DNA of 64,000 nt. It comes from Carboxylicivirga caseinilyticus. Its GTDB lineage: Bacteria; Bacteroidota; Bacteroidia; Bacteroidales; Marinilabiliaceae. Numbering within the stretch: the stretch's first letter is position 1; every line of letters begins with the position of its first letter. Below, in pieces: positions 42,025-51,122 of this stretch. Where the stretch lies: the NCBI GenBank assembly GCA_025499705.1, contig JAFMVE010000014.1, forward strand, positions 52,175-116,174. The letters run 5' to 3'. The position numbers and the translations under genes are program-made. Under the pieces are notes generated by a model. That model made no database searches. It was given only the letters and a program-made list of their open reading frames with translations, and was not told where the DNA came from.

Positions 42025-45000
42025 ATGAAGATATTTAAAAATAATGCAAAGTATTTAATCAAAAACCTCCCCCTTGCTATCCTTTTCCTTTTTGTATCAA
42101 CACTAAATGCACAGGAAAAGGATTATACCCAATTTGTTGATCCTTTTATTGGGACAGGTGGTCACGGCCATACTTTCCCGGGAGCAACACTGCCGTTTGG
42201 CATGGTCCAGCTAAGTCCGGATACCGGAGTGGAAGGCTGGGACTGGTGTTCGGGCTACCATGCTTCCGACAGTTCGATTATTGGTTTTTCGCACACGCAT
42301 TTAAGTGGAACAGGTGGAGCCGATTATGGCGATGTACTACTAATGCCAACCATTGGAAAAGTAAATTTTGAACCAGGCACCAAAGCTGATCCTGACGCAG
42401 GTTATCGAAGCCGTTTTAGTCATCAGAACGAAACAGCTTCACCGGGTTATTACTCGGTTCTGTTAGAAGATTATAATATCAAGGCTGAATTAACTGCCAC
42501 GCTTCGTACAGGAATGCATAAATACACGTTTCCAGCCTCTGAAGATGCTCACATCATACTTGATCTGAAACACGGAATTGCAAATAATGTAACTGATTCG
42601 GAGCTTAAAATACTTTCTGACACTAAGGTGGAAGGAAAACGTTTTTCGCAGGGATGGGCCAGTAATCAACAATTATTTTTTGCCATTGAATTTTCTAAAC
42701 CTTTTGAAAAAAAAGAACTGGCAAAGGATGATCAGATCATTTCTTCCACATCTGAAGCACAGGGTAAAAATATTAAAGCTGCCTTTAGTTATCAAACAAA
42801 AGAAGGTGAAAGCATCCTTGTGAAAGTGGCCATCTCATCTGTATCATGCGAAAATGCATGGGCTAACATGAAGGCCGAAAACAGCGGATTTGATTTTGAT
42901 GTAATCCTGACTAAAGCTAAAGAAACATGGAACAAAGAATTATCCAGGATTGAAGTGGAAGGTGGTTCTGCTGATGATAAAGTGATCTTTTACACAGCTT
43001 TGTATCATACTAAAATACACCCTAATACATTTCAAGATGTTAATGGTGAGTATCGAGGTATGGATATGAAGGTTCATAAAGCTGAAGACCGTACTCATTA
43101 CACTTTATATTCATTATGGGATACATTCCGTGCGTTACATCCTCTTTACTCCATTATCGACACAAAAAATAACAACGATTTTATCAAGGCGATGATTGCC
43201 AAGTATGATGAATCGGGCCGTTTGCCTGTTTGGGAACTGTGGAGCAACGAAACCAACACCATGATTGGCTACCATTCGGTACCTGTAATTGCCGATGCAA
43301 TTCTAAAAGGATATTACACAGGCGATGTAGAAAAAGCTTACCAGGCAATGGTAAGCTCAGCCATGACTGATGGGCAGGGATTAAAAGACTATAAACACAT
43401 GCATTATATTCCGCGCGAAAAAGAAGCTAACTCTGTATCGAAAACAGTGGAATATGCCTTTGATGATTATGCCATCGCCCAGGTTGCTCTGAAATTAGGC
43501 AAAATGGATGATTACAAGGAATTCACGCTTCGATCACTTAATTATAAAAACGTGTTTGATCCGGAAACTAAATTTATGCGTGGACGTGACGAAAACGGAG
43601 TATGGAATCCCTACTTTAATCCAATGGCCATCACATTATTTGGATCCGGAGATTTTACCGAAGGAAATTCCTGGCACTATTCATTCTTTGCTCCTCACGA
43701 CATGAACGGGTTGATTGAGTTATATGGAGGGAAAGAAGCTTTCATTGCCAAGTTGGATGAGATGTTCGGTCAGGAAGCGGTAAACGACAATGAGCATGCA
43801 CATGATGTTACCGGACTGATCGGTCAGTACGCACAGGGTAACGAACCATCGCACCATGTAATTTACACCTACAATTTTGCCCAGCGTCCGGATAAAACAC
43901 AGGCAATGATTCGTCGCGTATTACAAGAGATGTATACTACTGATAGAGATGGTTACAGTGGAAATGAAGATACAGGTCAGATGTCTGCCTGGTATGTTTT
44001 ATCATCCATGGGCTTCTACCCTATGAATCCTGTTAGTGATCAATACATAATTGGAAGTCCTGCATTTGAGAAAATCACCATTAACCTCGAGGATGGTAAA
44101 CAATTTGTTATTGAAGCCAGGAACAATTCTGAGTCTAATGTTTATATCAGCTCTGCCACATTGAATGGTAAAGCTTATAAGTATACCTACCTCAAACATT
44201 CAGATATTATTAAGGGTGGTAAACTAACCTTCGAGATGAGTTCAACTCCTCAAAACTGGGGAACATCCATTGAAGCAACTCCTGTTGAATGGGCTAAAGA
44301 AGAAGGTATTGAAATTGAGCCTCGTCCATTAAAGGCTTTTATGCCATATCCGGCTACTCAGTCACGTAATTTTGAAGATGAACTTTCGGTAGCATTGCAA
44401 TGTCAAACAGAAGATGTAGTTATTTATTATACGCTGGATGGAAGCATTCCTACTACAAATTCAAAGATATACAGCAAGCCTATCGTTCTAAAGAAATCAA
44501 CAACATTAAAAGCTATCAGTGTTAAGGATGGTTATATCAACAGTGATGTTAAAAACATTCAGTTCCGTAAAGCCTATTTTAACAACGGAACCAATGAATA
44601 TCCTATTCTTTCAAGCAATGCAACTATATCAGAAGCTTATAATCCGGGTATTCAAACATTGATTGATGGCAAGTTGGGTTCGAACAATTATCGCGATGGA
44701 CTTTGGACTGGCACAAACGATGAAAAATTTGAAGCAGTCATTGATTTTGGCAAAAAGAACAAAATCAGTCAGGTGAGTGTGAATTTCACTCAAAACACCG
44801 GATCATGGATCTTTCCACCTAAATCAATTACTATTTCAGGATCGAATGACGGTGAAAACTTTACAGAGATTGCGAAAGAAGAATATGAACTACCAAACAG
44901 TCATGTTGACATACTAGTTTTAACGAAAAAACTGGTTGCAAAGACAAAAGTTCATTATTTAAAAGTAGTCATTGAAAGTGGAGGTATATTGCCAAGCTGG

Positions 45001-45057
45001 CACTCAGGATCAGGTTTACCATCCTACTTATTCATTGATGAGATAACGGTTGAGTAA
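42025..45057 (+). CDS. GH92 alpha-mannosidase (second) with C-terminal binding domains
   Basis: 1010 aa from the ATG at 42025, preceded at six bases by AAGAGGA. A TTG two codons earlier is possible. Signal peptide to about residue 30. The GH92 part has GGHGHTFPGATLPFGMVQLS, FSHTHLSGTGGADYGD, WSNETNTMIGYHSVPV, GNEPSHHVIY (about 604) and GNEDTGQMSAW (about 645). From about 770 there is a chitobiase-type C-terminal segment (VIYYTLDGSIPTTNSKIYSK) and then an F5/8C-like domain (TINYRDGLWTG-like region to the end), which probably bind glycans. Longest of the three GH92 proteins and the only one with these extensions. Confidence 0.92.
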   Translation: MKIFKNNAKYLIKNLPLAILFLFVSTLNAQEKDYTQFVDPFIGTGGHGHTFPGATLPFGMVQLSPDTGVEGWDWCSGYHASDSSIIGFSHTHLSGTGGADYGDVLLMPTIGKVNFEPGTKADPDAGYRSRFSHQNETASPGYYSVLLEDYNIKAELTATLRTGMHKYTFPASEDAHIILDLKHGIANNVTDSELKILSDTKVEGKRFSQGWASNQQLFFAIEFSKPFEKKELAKDDQIISSTSEAQGKNIKAAFSYQTKEGESILVKVAISSVSCENAWANMKAENSGFDFDVILTKAKETWNKELSRIEVEGGSADDKVIFYTALYHTKIHPNTFQDVNGEYRGMDMKVHKAEDRTHYTLYSLWDTFRALHPLYSIIDTKNNNDFIKAMIAKYDESGRLPVWELWSNETNTMIGYHSVPVIADAILKGYYTGDVEKAYQAMVSSAMTDGQGLKDYKHMHYIPREKEANSVSKTVEYAFDDYAIAQVALKLGKMDDYKEFTLRSLNYKNVFDPETKFMRGRDENGVWNPYFNPMAITLFGSGDFTEGNSWHYSFFAPHDMNGLIELYGGKEAFIAKLDEMFGQEAVNDNEHAHDVTGLIGQYAQGNEPSHHVIYTYNFAQRPDKTQAMIRRVLQEMYTTDRDGYSGNEDTGQMSAWYVLSSMGFYPMNPVSDQYIIGSPAFEKITINLEDGKQFVIEARNNSESNVYISSATLNGKAYKYTYLKHSDIIKGGKLTFEMSSTPQNWGTSIEATPVEWAKEEGIEIEPRPLKAFMPYPATQSRNFEDELSVALQCQTEDVVIYYTLDGSIPTTNSKIYSKPIVLKKSTTLKAISVKDGYINSDVKNIQFRKAYFNNGTNEYPILSSNATISEAYNPGIQTLIDGKLGSNNYRDGLWTGTNDEKFEAVIDFGKKNKISQVSVNFTQNTGSWIFPPKSITISGSNDGENFTEIAKEEYELPNSHVDILVLTKKLVAKTKVHYLKVVIESGGILPSWHSGSGLPSYLFIDEITVE

Positions 45058-45154
45058 ATTATTGATGAGTCGATTAATCGATTTTCAATGCGACAATCTG
45101 TGATTCAATAATATCTAATGCATTAATCTTGATTGAGAATAAAAACATTCAAAC

Positions 45155-47386
45155 ATGAAACGAATATTAACCATCATAACAGCAGTTGGCCTATTGAGTT
45201 CTCTAAGTGCTCAAAACCCGGCTGACTATGTCAATCCGTTTATTGGCAGCGATAACTACGGAACAACTAATCCGGGGGCTATTGTTCCCAGAGGGATGAT
45301 CTCGGCTGTTCCCTTTAATGTATCGGGCCAACCCAACAAACATGAAAAAGACAGTAATTGGTGGAGTACCCCATACTCAAACGTAAACGAGACATTTACA
45401 GGTTTTAGTCATGTAAATCTTTCGGGTGTTGGATGCCCTGACCTGGGAACCATTATTCTGATGCCTACAACTGGAGAACTCAGAACAAGTCCCGGTGAAT
45501 ATGCAACAGCATACACCGACGAAGAGGCTGAGCCTGGTTATTACAGTAACAAACTGACTCGTTACGATATTAAAACAGAAGTAACAGCAAGTGTAAGAAG
45601 TGCTATTAACCGTTATACTTTCCCAGCAGGACAGGCAAACATATTATTAAACCTGGGACTGGGATTAACTAACGAGCAGGATGGTTATTTGCGCATTACA
45701 TCCAGCAACGAAGTGGAAGGCTTCAGAACCGTTGGCTCTTTTTGTTACAACAGTCCTGATGAGATTTACCCGGTTTATTTTGTAATTAAGCTTGATAAAA
45801 AAGCCGATACTTACGGAACCTGGAAAAAGCCACCGCATTATAATGGTGTTGAAGGCAACTGGATGGGTTATAACGGTAAAACCCGTTTAATGGAAGAGTA
45901 TACCAAACCTTTGGTTGGTGACAGTATCGGGGCTTATTTCACTTATCAGTTTGATAAAGAAACCGAAATTGAGGTACAGATTGGTGTAAGCTATGTGAGT
46001 ATAGACAATGCCCGTGAAAATCTACAAAAAGAAATTGCTGGTAAACATTTTGATGAGATCCGCACTCAAGCTTATAATAAATGGAACGAAACCCTTTCGC
46101 ACATCAAGGTAAAAGGTGGTACCGAAGATCAGAAAACGATTTTTTATACAGCCTTGTATCACACCCATATCCATCCCAATACACTGAATGATGTAAATGG
46201 TGAATTCCCAACTGTTGGTTCTGGTAAAACTGGTCGGACCGATGGAACCCGTTACACTGTTTTCTCATTATGGGACACCTACCGCAACATGCATCAGCTA
46301 ATGAGTCTGGTGTATCCCGAAGAGCAATTAGGAATGGTTCGTTCAATGATTGATATGTATAAAGAAAACGGCTGGTTACCTAAGTGGGAATTGAACTCAA
46401 CCGAGACTTTTACCATGGTAGGAGATCCTGCTGCAGTTGTGATTGCGGACACTTATATGCGTGGCTTGCGCGATTTTGATACAGAACTGGCAATGGAGGC
46501 CATGCTCAAGAGCGCCACTCAAACAGAAAAAAACCCATTACGTCCGGAATTAAGCGAATACTTAAAACACAAGTACATACCTGTTCAGGAAGAATTTGAT
46601 GGTTCTGTTTCAACCACATTAGAATATGGCGCTGCTGACTTTGCTATTGCTCAGATGGCAAAAGAAATGGGACGAACTACAACCTATAAAACCTTTATGG
46701 AACGTGCCGGATATTATAAAAATATGTACGATAAAGGCGAAGGTGTGATGCGACCCCGAATGAGTGATGGCAGCTGGTTTGCACCCTTCTCTCCTATGGA
46801 TGGTGCCAACTTTAAGCCTGTTACCGGATTTATTGAAGGAACCTCCTGGCATTATTCGTTTATGGTACCCTACGATGCCAAAGGTTTGATTAAACTGAAT
46901 GGAGGAAGTAAGAAGTTTGTTAACAAGCTTCAAAGCGTGTTTGACAATGGTTTATACGAGCCCGACAATGAACCTGACATGGGTTATGCTTTTCTTTTCA
47001 ACTATATAAAAGGTGAAGAGTGGCGAACTCAAAAAGAAGTTCGCAAGATTATTGATCATGATTACTCAAATACACCTGCAGGAATACCAGGTAACGATGA
47101 TACCGGAACCATGTCGGCCTGGCTGGCATTTGCAATGATGGGCATCTATCCTGATGCTCCGGCTGTTCCCCAATACACTATTTGCAGCCCTTATTTCGAT
47201 GAAATCAGTATCCAGCTGAATTCAGATTTTTACAGTGGTAAAAATTTCACTATTGAAACGGTTAAAGCAACAAATGAAGCGACCACAATCGATAAGATGG
47301 AGTTAAATGGTAAACCTTTAAACAGCTATTTTATCAGTCACGATGATATTGTAAAGGGTGGGAAGCTCAAAATCTGGATGAAGTAA
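45155..47386 (+). CDS. GH92 alpha-mannosidase (third, divergent)
   Basis: 743 aa with a signal peptide (MKRILTIITAVGLLSSLSAQ). GH92 motifs are changed relative to its two neighbours: TNPGAIVPRGMISAVPFNVS in place of the PGA.LPFGMVQLSPD motif, NLSGVGCPDLGTI in place of HLSGTG, NSTETFTMVGDPAAVV in place of NETN.MIGYHSVPV, EPDNEPDMGYAF in place of GNEPSHH, and GNDDTGTMSAW (about 646) for GNEDTGQMSAW. The catalytic acidic residues seem kept, but the substrate pocket is likely different. Last gene of the operon, after a 97-bp gap, and followed by a terminator. Confidence 0.9.
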   Translation: MKRILTIITAVGLLSSLSAQNPADYVNPFIGSDNYGTTNPGAIVPRGMISAVPFNVSGQPNKHEKDSNWWSTPYSNVNETFTGFSHVNLSGVGCPDLGTIILMPTTGELRTSPGEYATAYTDEEAEPGYYSNKLTRYDIKTEVTASVRSAINRYTFPAGQANILLNLGLGLTNEQDGYLRITSSNEVEGFRTVGSFCYNSPDEIYPVYFVIKLDKKADTYGTWKKPPHYNGVEGNWMGYNGKTRLMEEYTKPLVGDSIGAYFTYQFDKETEIEVQIGVSYVSIDNARENLQKEIAGKHFDEIRTQAYNKWNETLSHIKVKGGTEDQKTIFYTALYHTHIHPNTLNDVNGEFPTVGSGKTGRTDGTRYTVFSLWDTYRNMHQLMSLVYPEEQLGMVRSMIDMYKENGWLPKWELNSTETFTMVGDPAAVVIADTYMRGLRDFDTELAMEAMLKSATQTEKNPLRPELSEYLKHKYIPVQEEFDGSVSTTLEYGAADFAIAQMAKEMGRTTTYKTFMERAGYYKNMYDKGEGVMRPRMSDGSWFAPFSPMDGANFKPVTGFIEGTSWHYSFMVPYDAKGLIKLNGGSKKFVNKLQSVFDNGLYEPDNEPDMGYAFLFNYIKGEEWRTQKEVRKIIDHDYSNTPAGIPGNDDTGTMSAWLAFAMMGIYPDAPAVPQYTICSPYFDEISIQLNSDFYSGKNFTIETVKATNEATTIDKMELNGKPLNSYFISHDDIVKGGKLKIWMK

Positions 47387-47418
47387 TTAGCACCTACTAC
47401 TATTATCATTATACTATC

Positions 47419-47452
47419 TAAAAGCAGCTTCTCAATCTCGGGAGCTGCTTTA
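47419..47452. terminator. Terminator closing the N-glycan operon
   Basis: AAAGCAGCT (47421-47429) / AGCTGCTTT (47443-47451) with a 13-base loop and flanking A/T bases, 33 bp after the last GH92 stop. The convergent HxlR gene ends at 47479, so the hairpin can serve both. Confidence 0.85.
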
Positions 47453-47478
47453 GTATTTTAGTTTAAACAACTATAGAA

Positions 47479-47850
47479 TCAGTTGGATGGAATCACATCC
47501 AACACATTTTTCCGATGTGATGCTCCCCATTTTTGCAGTTGCAGAATTATTTTTACCAATTCATTTCCCGGAGTTGTTAACGAGTACTCTACAGACTTTA
47601 GATTATCATTAAGTTCTTTACGATTTACAACTCCATTGATCTCCAACTCCTTTAACTCTTTTGATAAGATTCGCGGAGATATGCCATGGCATTTTTTCAT
47701 CTCGTTAAAACGTTTGGGTTCTGATGCCAGACAGAGGATTAACCGCATCTTCCACTTTCCGTTCAACACACACATTAAATCATTGAGAGGCACAAAGAAA
47801 CCATTACAGTCCCCTAGTCCTGAACATTTAACACAAGCCATCGATTTCAA
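47479..47850 (-). CDS. HxlR-family winged-helix regulator
   Basis: 123 aa. HxlR core: LMCVLNGKWKMRLILCLASE, RFNEMKKCHGISPRILSKEL, KELEINGVVNRKEL, VEYSLTTPGNELVKII. The N terminus carries a small cysteine cluster (CVKCSGLGDC) that could be redox- or metal-sensitive. An internal ATG three codons in is an alternative start. HxlR proteins often respond to aldehydes, quinones or other electrophiles and control an adjacent gene. The divergent neighbour is a small membrane protein 84 bp away. Confidence 0.87.
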   Translation of the reverse strand: MKSMACVKCSGLGDCNGFFVPLNDLMCVLNGKWKMRLILCLASEPKRFNEMKKCHGISPRILSKELKELEINGVVNRKELNDNLKSVEYSLTTPGNELVKIILQLQKWGASHRKNVLDVIPSN

Positions 47851-47934
47851 TTAAGTAACCAGTAACAAAAAGAATACTTGTACAAAAGTAACCGAATTAA
47901 TTATTTACTTTGCAGCTCATCAGAAGAAAGAAAA

Positions 47935-48213
47935 ATGAGCATCGCAATCGTTTCTTTTACATCATTTACTATCAATCTGTTATTAGGTAGATGGAGAGCA
48001 AAATATAAGAAGTTCACCATAGCATGGTGGTTACTTATTCATGCATCTATACCTATCCTAATTCCTTTGCGCATCTGGTTGGATACTCCCAAAATATGGA
48101 TACCTCTGTTTATTGGTATTGCAATTGCCGGTCAATTTATTGGCTCAAGAGTATTAACAGATAATTCAATTGAGAAAAAAAAAGGACTAATAAAATTAGA
48201 ATTATCGGGTTAA
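47935..48213 (+). CDS. Small membrane protein of unknown function
   Basis: 92 aa from the ATG at 47935 (MSIAIVSFTSFTINLLLGRW); a frame from 47878 would add 19 polar residues. Three hydrophobic stretches are visible: about 1-16, 28-45 (FTIAWWLLIHASIPILIPL) and 52-68 (IWIPLFIGIAIAGQFIG). The family is not recognised by name. Divergent from the HxlR gene, of which it may be the target. Confidence 0.6.
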   Translation: MSIAIVSFTSFTINLLLGRWRAKYKKFTIAWWLLIHASIPILIPLRIWLDTPKIWIPLFIGIAIAGQFIGSRVLTDNSIEKKKGLIKLELSG

Positions 48214-48282
48214 CTAATTGATAAACAAATTTAAAATTTTTCTTCCAGGGACATAATTAAACTGCTAGAGAACATCATTTTA

Positions 48283-49254
48283 TTATTCAAATTCCTGAAT
48301 TAGTTTCTGCACTTTACTTTTAAGTTGATTAAAGAAACGAAATCGCTCCCGCTCAGAAGTACCGCTTAACTGCATCGACTTGGATATGGTATTGTTAATC
48401 CATTTCTCTGTTTCTTCATTAAATGCTGAATCAGCAGTAAAAATGGCATTAATGGTAAATAACTTTATGGATGTTGTAGTGCCGGTTGAACCTTTCATTT
48501 GAATAAAGTCGTTCTGCATATCTACCGGACTGAGGTAAAAATTAAAAGGCGTGGATATTCCTTTGTATACTTTAGCTGCAACTTGTGTTTTTTGCTCAAT
48601 ATCACAAACCATATCATGCAATTGATTAACCAATTGCAATGCTGTTTCTTTTGATTCAAAACTGCCAATATCCCTATAATATTCTAATAAATTCAAAATC
48701 GGTTCGATGGTATGATCACTCCATATCTCAATGGAAGGGATTTGTAGGAACGAATCAACTATGGTTTGATAGGGGACTTTAAGTTTATCAGGATTTAACT
48801 TTTTTACAAAAGCTTCATAGGTAATTACCTCGTTGTTTAAACTTCGAAAAAGGGCATAGACCTTAAAAAAAGTAAGTTCGGTATATGGAAGAAAATGGAA
48901 TATGGGAACATCCTGAGCAGTTATCTTACATTCATTGCCTTTATCTGTAGCTAAACCAGTATACAAACGAGCCAGTCTGTCCATGTACATTTCATAAACC
49001 TGTGCTGATGAAAAATCAAGTGGTGAATAGTTAAATGGTATTGAATCAACCCTATGATTGAACAAATAATCCATGGAAATATTAAAATGCGAACACAATA
49101 ATTTCAATTCACTTAACGACAATTCCTTATCACCTCTAATTCTGCGATAAGTTGAATCGGAACTGATTCCTAATAAGTCACCTATAACATCGGCTAACCT
49201 TAAGTTCGGATCTATCTTCTTCTTAATTTCCTCAAAAAGCTGTTGTTGAATCAT
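48283..49254 (-). CDS. XRE-type helix-turn-helix regulator
   Basis: 323 aa. The N-terminal helix-turn-helix (about 15-65) reads LADVIGDLLGISSDSTYRRI and then GDKELSLSELKLLCSHFNIS, an XRE-like domain. The remaining 250 residues are helical and of no recognised family, perhaps a ligand- or protein-binding module. Such long XRE proteins are common in Bacteroidota, but their targets are mostly unknown. It stands alone, convergent with the small membrane protein gene and with a 260-bp free region upstream. Confidence 0.8.
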   Translation of the reverse strand: MIQQQLFEEIKKKIDPNLRLADVIGDLLGISSDSTYRRIRGDKELSLSELKLLCSHFNISMDYLFNHRVDSIPFNYSPLDFSSAQVYEMYMDRLARLYTGLATDKGNECKITAQDVPIFHFLPYTELTFFKVYALFRSLNNEVITYEAFVKKLNPDKLKVPYQTIVDSFLQIPSIEIWSDHTIEPILNLLEYYRDIGSFESKETALQLVNQLHDMVCDIEQKTQVAAKVYKGISTPFNFYLSPVDMQNDFIQMKGSTGTTTSIKLFTINAIFTADSAFNEETEKWINNTISKSMQLSGTSERERFRFFNQLKSKVQKLIQEFE

Positions 49255-49514
49255 TGGATTTATTAATGAAAAATCAATAAATAAACTAAAACTATTTGCA
49301 ATAATCCGTAAATATAAATCATATCAAATGGTTTATTGCAGAAATCAAGAAGAAAACCTTCAGTTACCAACATCATACAGTCCCGAATTTACTGAATATC
49401 CTTAAAAGCCTCCTTACCCTTTTCGAATTGTCGTTTTAGTCAGGCACTCTTCTAAAGTACTTTTGAATCTATCAAATCATTAAAAACAAATACAATTAAT
49501 TAAAAACAGGAGTC

Positions 49515-49718
49515 ATGTTAAAGAATTTTCTAATACTCATGCCACTAATAATCTTGGGTGGATTTCTATTCGGTAAATATGAAGCTTCGTCTGTTAATCA
49601 TGACCATTCAGTTAAAAAAGTAACTGAGATGCAATCAATGCACTTGAAAACTTCAAACGATCAACGACTAATTAAACCCATAAGGTTGTGTGGTAATACA
49701 AGCTCAGATTTATTCTGA
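49515..49718 (+). CDS. Small secreted or membrane-tethered protein
   Basis: 67 aa. The N-terminal hydrophobic helix MLKNFLILMPLIILGGFLFG is followed by a short polar tail with a few histidines (VNHDHSV). The ribosome binding site AGGAG lies just before the ATG, which supports a real gene. It overlaps the 3' end of the convergent DUF4198 gene by 9 bp. No family is recognised. Histidines and the cobalt/cobalamin-linked neighbour hint at metal binding, but this is weak. Confidence 0.55.
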   Translation: MLKNFLILMPLIILGGFLFGKYEASSVNHDHSVKKVTEMQSMHLKTSNDQRLIKPIRLCGNTSSDLF

Positions 49719-50510
49719 CAGATGAACTTCCAAAGTAAGTGAAGTATTGTAACTTTCCCATAGTGTGTCATCTATCTTCTTATGTATGGTGACAAATAAC
49801 AAAACAAGTCCAGCTTTTTTAGGTGTAAATGTAAACACTCCTTCTTCATTGGCATATATACTACTTTCTCTAACATTCTCAACATCATACAAGTCCTCTA
49901 TTCTTTTCTTTTCGTAATGCTCATTGTTATAAACCACCACAATTCGGGCATTCGCTACAGGTGTTCCATCATGATAAACTTTAAACTCAGTTTTCTGATT
50001 GAAAATCATTTCATTGGGTGATGATAATGGTATAATTTCAACTCCTTTGCCAACCAAATGAGTCTTATAATTAGCATTTCCCTTCATCAGATAAGTATCA
50101 GCACTACTGTAATATTGAAGACTTGTTAAGGTGCCTTCATGCTTTTTTATTTCATCAGAAAAATAAAGCTTGCCATCGGCTGTTTCGATTGCCTTGTATT
50201 TGGGTCCTTTACGCAAAGCAGCATGAATTCGATAGGTTCCTTCGCCAGATATTACCGGCTCGAGGTAGCAGGCTGCACATGTTTTTGCAGTTGGTTCCAG
50301 AACCTCCTCTCCATTAGGTCCAAACATGGTATAAAATGGAGCCACCATGGCAAAATCTGCCTGAAAAGGAAACTCAGTAAAGGAAGATTCTATTTGCAAT
50401 CGGTTATGCAATATAATAAACTGGTTAGGCTTTAAAAATGGCACATGAGCATCAACAATAAGAGTATTGAAAACACCTAACAACAAAACTAAAAGCACTA
50501 CTTTTTTCAT
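49710..50510 (-). CDS. DUF4198 periplasmic protein, candidate cobalt uptake component
   Basis: 266 aa with a signal peptide (cleavage near VDAHVP, leaving a free N-terminal His). Family features are AHVPFLKPNQFIIL, FAMVAPFYTMFGPNGEEV, a CAACY motif in the middle, VYHDGTPVANARIVVVY and KAGLVLLFVTIHKK. DUF4198 proteins are periplasmic Ig-like proteins linked to cobalt/nickel transport. The cobalamin riboswitch in its leader supports a link to cobalt or B12. Single-gene transcript as far as can be seen. Confidence 0.85.
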   Translation of the reverse strand: MKKVVLLVLLLGVFNTLIVDAHVPFLKPNQFIILHNRLQIESSFTEFPFQADFAMVAPFYTMFGPNGEEVLEPTAKTCAACYLEPVISGEGTYRIHAALRKGPKYKAIETADGKLYFSDEIKKHEGTLTSLQYYSSADTYLMKGNANYKTHLVGKGVEIIPLSSPNEMIFNQKTEFKVYHDGTPVANARIVVVYNNEHYEKKRIEDLYDVENVRESSIYANEEGVFTFTPKKAGLVLLFVTIHKKIDDTLWESYNTSLTLEVHLSE

Positions 50511-50617
50511 TGATATTTATTAAAGATTAAACATTCATCACAAAGTAGATGCGGGAAAATGAAAAGAATTTTTCGCGAAGTTATTATCTTCTGCCTTTCT
50601 CCCGAAAGCTACGATAC

Positions 50618-50762
50618 TTATATCCGGCAGGTCTTCTGACTTGTTCCTGTTTTATCGCCTTCCCATTCATTCATACAACAGTGGCTTGCATGATAAAACA
50701 TTTCATTGGAACTTACAGCTACGGGGATAGTTCCTGACTCTAACAGGATTCCCTTTTAATCG
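50618..50762 (-). promoter_or_regulatory. Cobalamin (B12) riboswitch
   Basis: Read on the minus strand the conserved blocks appear in order: AAAAGGGAATCCTG, GGAACTATCCCCGTAGCTGT (the B12 box region), AAGCCACTG, GGGAAGGC, and AAGTCAGAAGACCTGCC. It ends about 110 bases before the DUF4198 start codon. It should lower expression when adenosyl- or aquocobalamin is plentiful. Confidence 0.92.
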
Positions 50763-51122
50763 ATAAGAACCGAATACGAACGCAAAAATATAGAAAGAAT
50801 GTGTGAAACCTTACTAAAGACAGATAGATATTTTAAAATTATATTAGCTGACATTACCGTCCATTTTTTCTTTTTTAACTATGCCTCTAATAACTAAATT
50901 ATAAGCCACCACCCTCTGTTTTTAAACATCCATTTCTTAATTTTCTCGTTTTTTCTCACAAAATATCTTAAAACCCACACATTACAGAAATAAAACATCA
51001 TTTTATAGCAGTAGCATTGAATTACTCTTTCTATCTTTGCAACTTCAAAATAGCTGTTTGGGGGGACATGGAATCGAACAGTTGTATTTAAGAAATTAAA
51101 TAAAACACAAACAGTAACAGCT
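50763..51122 (+). promoter_or_regulatory. Upstream region of the exporter pair
   Basis: No gene. The sequence TATCTTTG at 51032-51039 fits the Bacteroidota -7 motif, about 84 bases before the exporter start. A -33 at the right spacing is not clear. Confidence 0.45.

Noticed and set aside
47483..47854. Plus-strand ORF of 123 aa opposite the HxlR gene
   Set aside because: The minus-strand frame has the HxlR motifs; the plus-strand one is its shadow.
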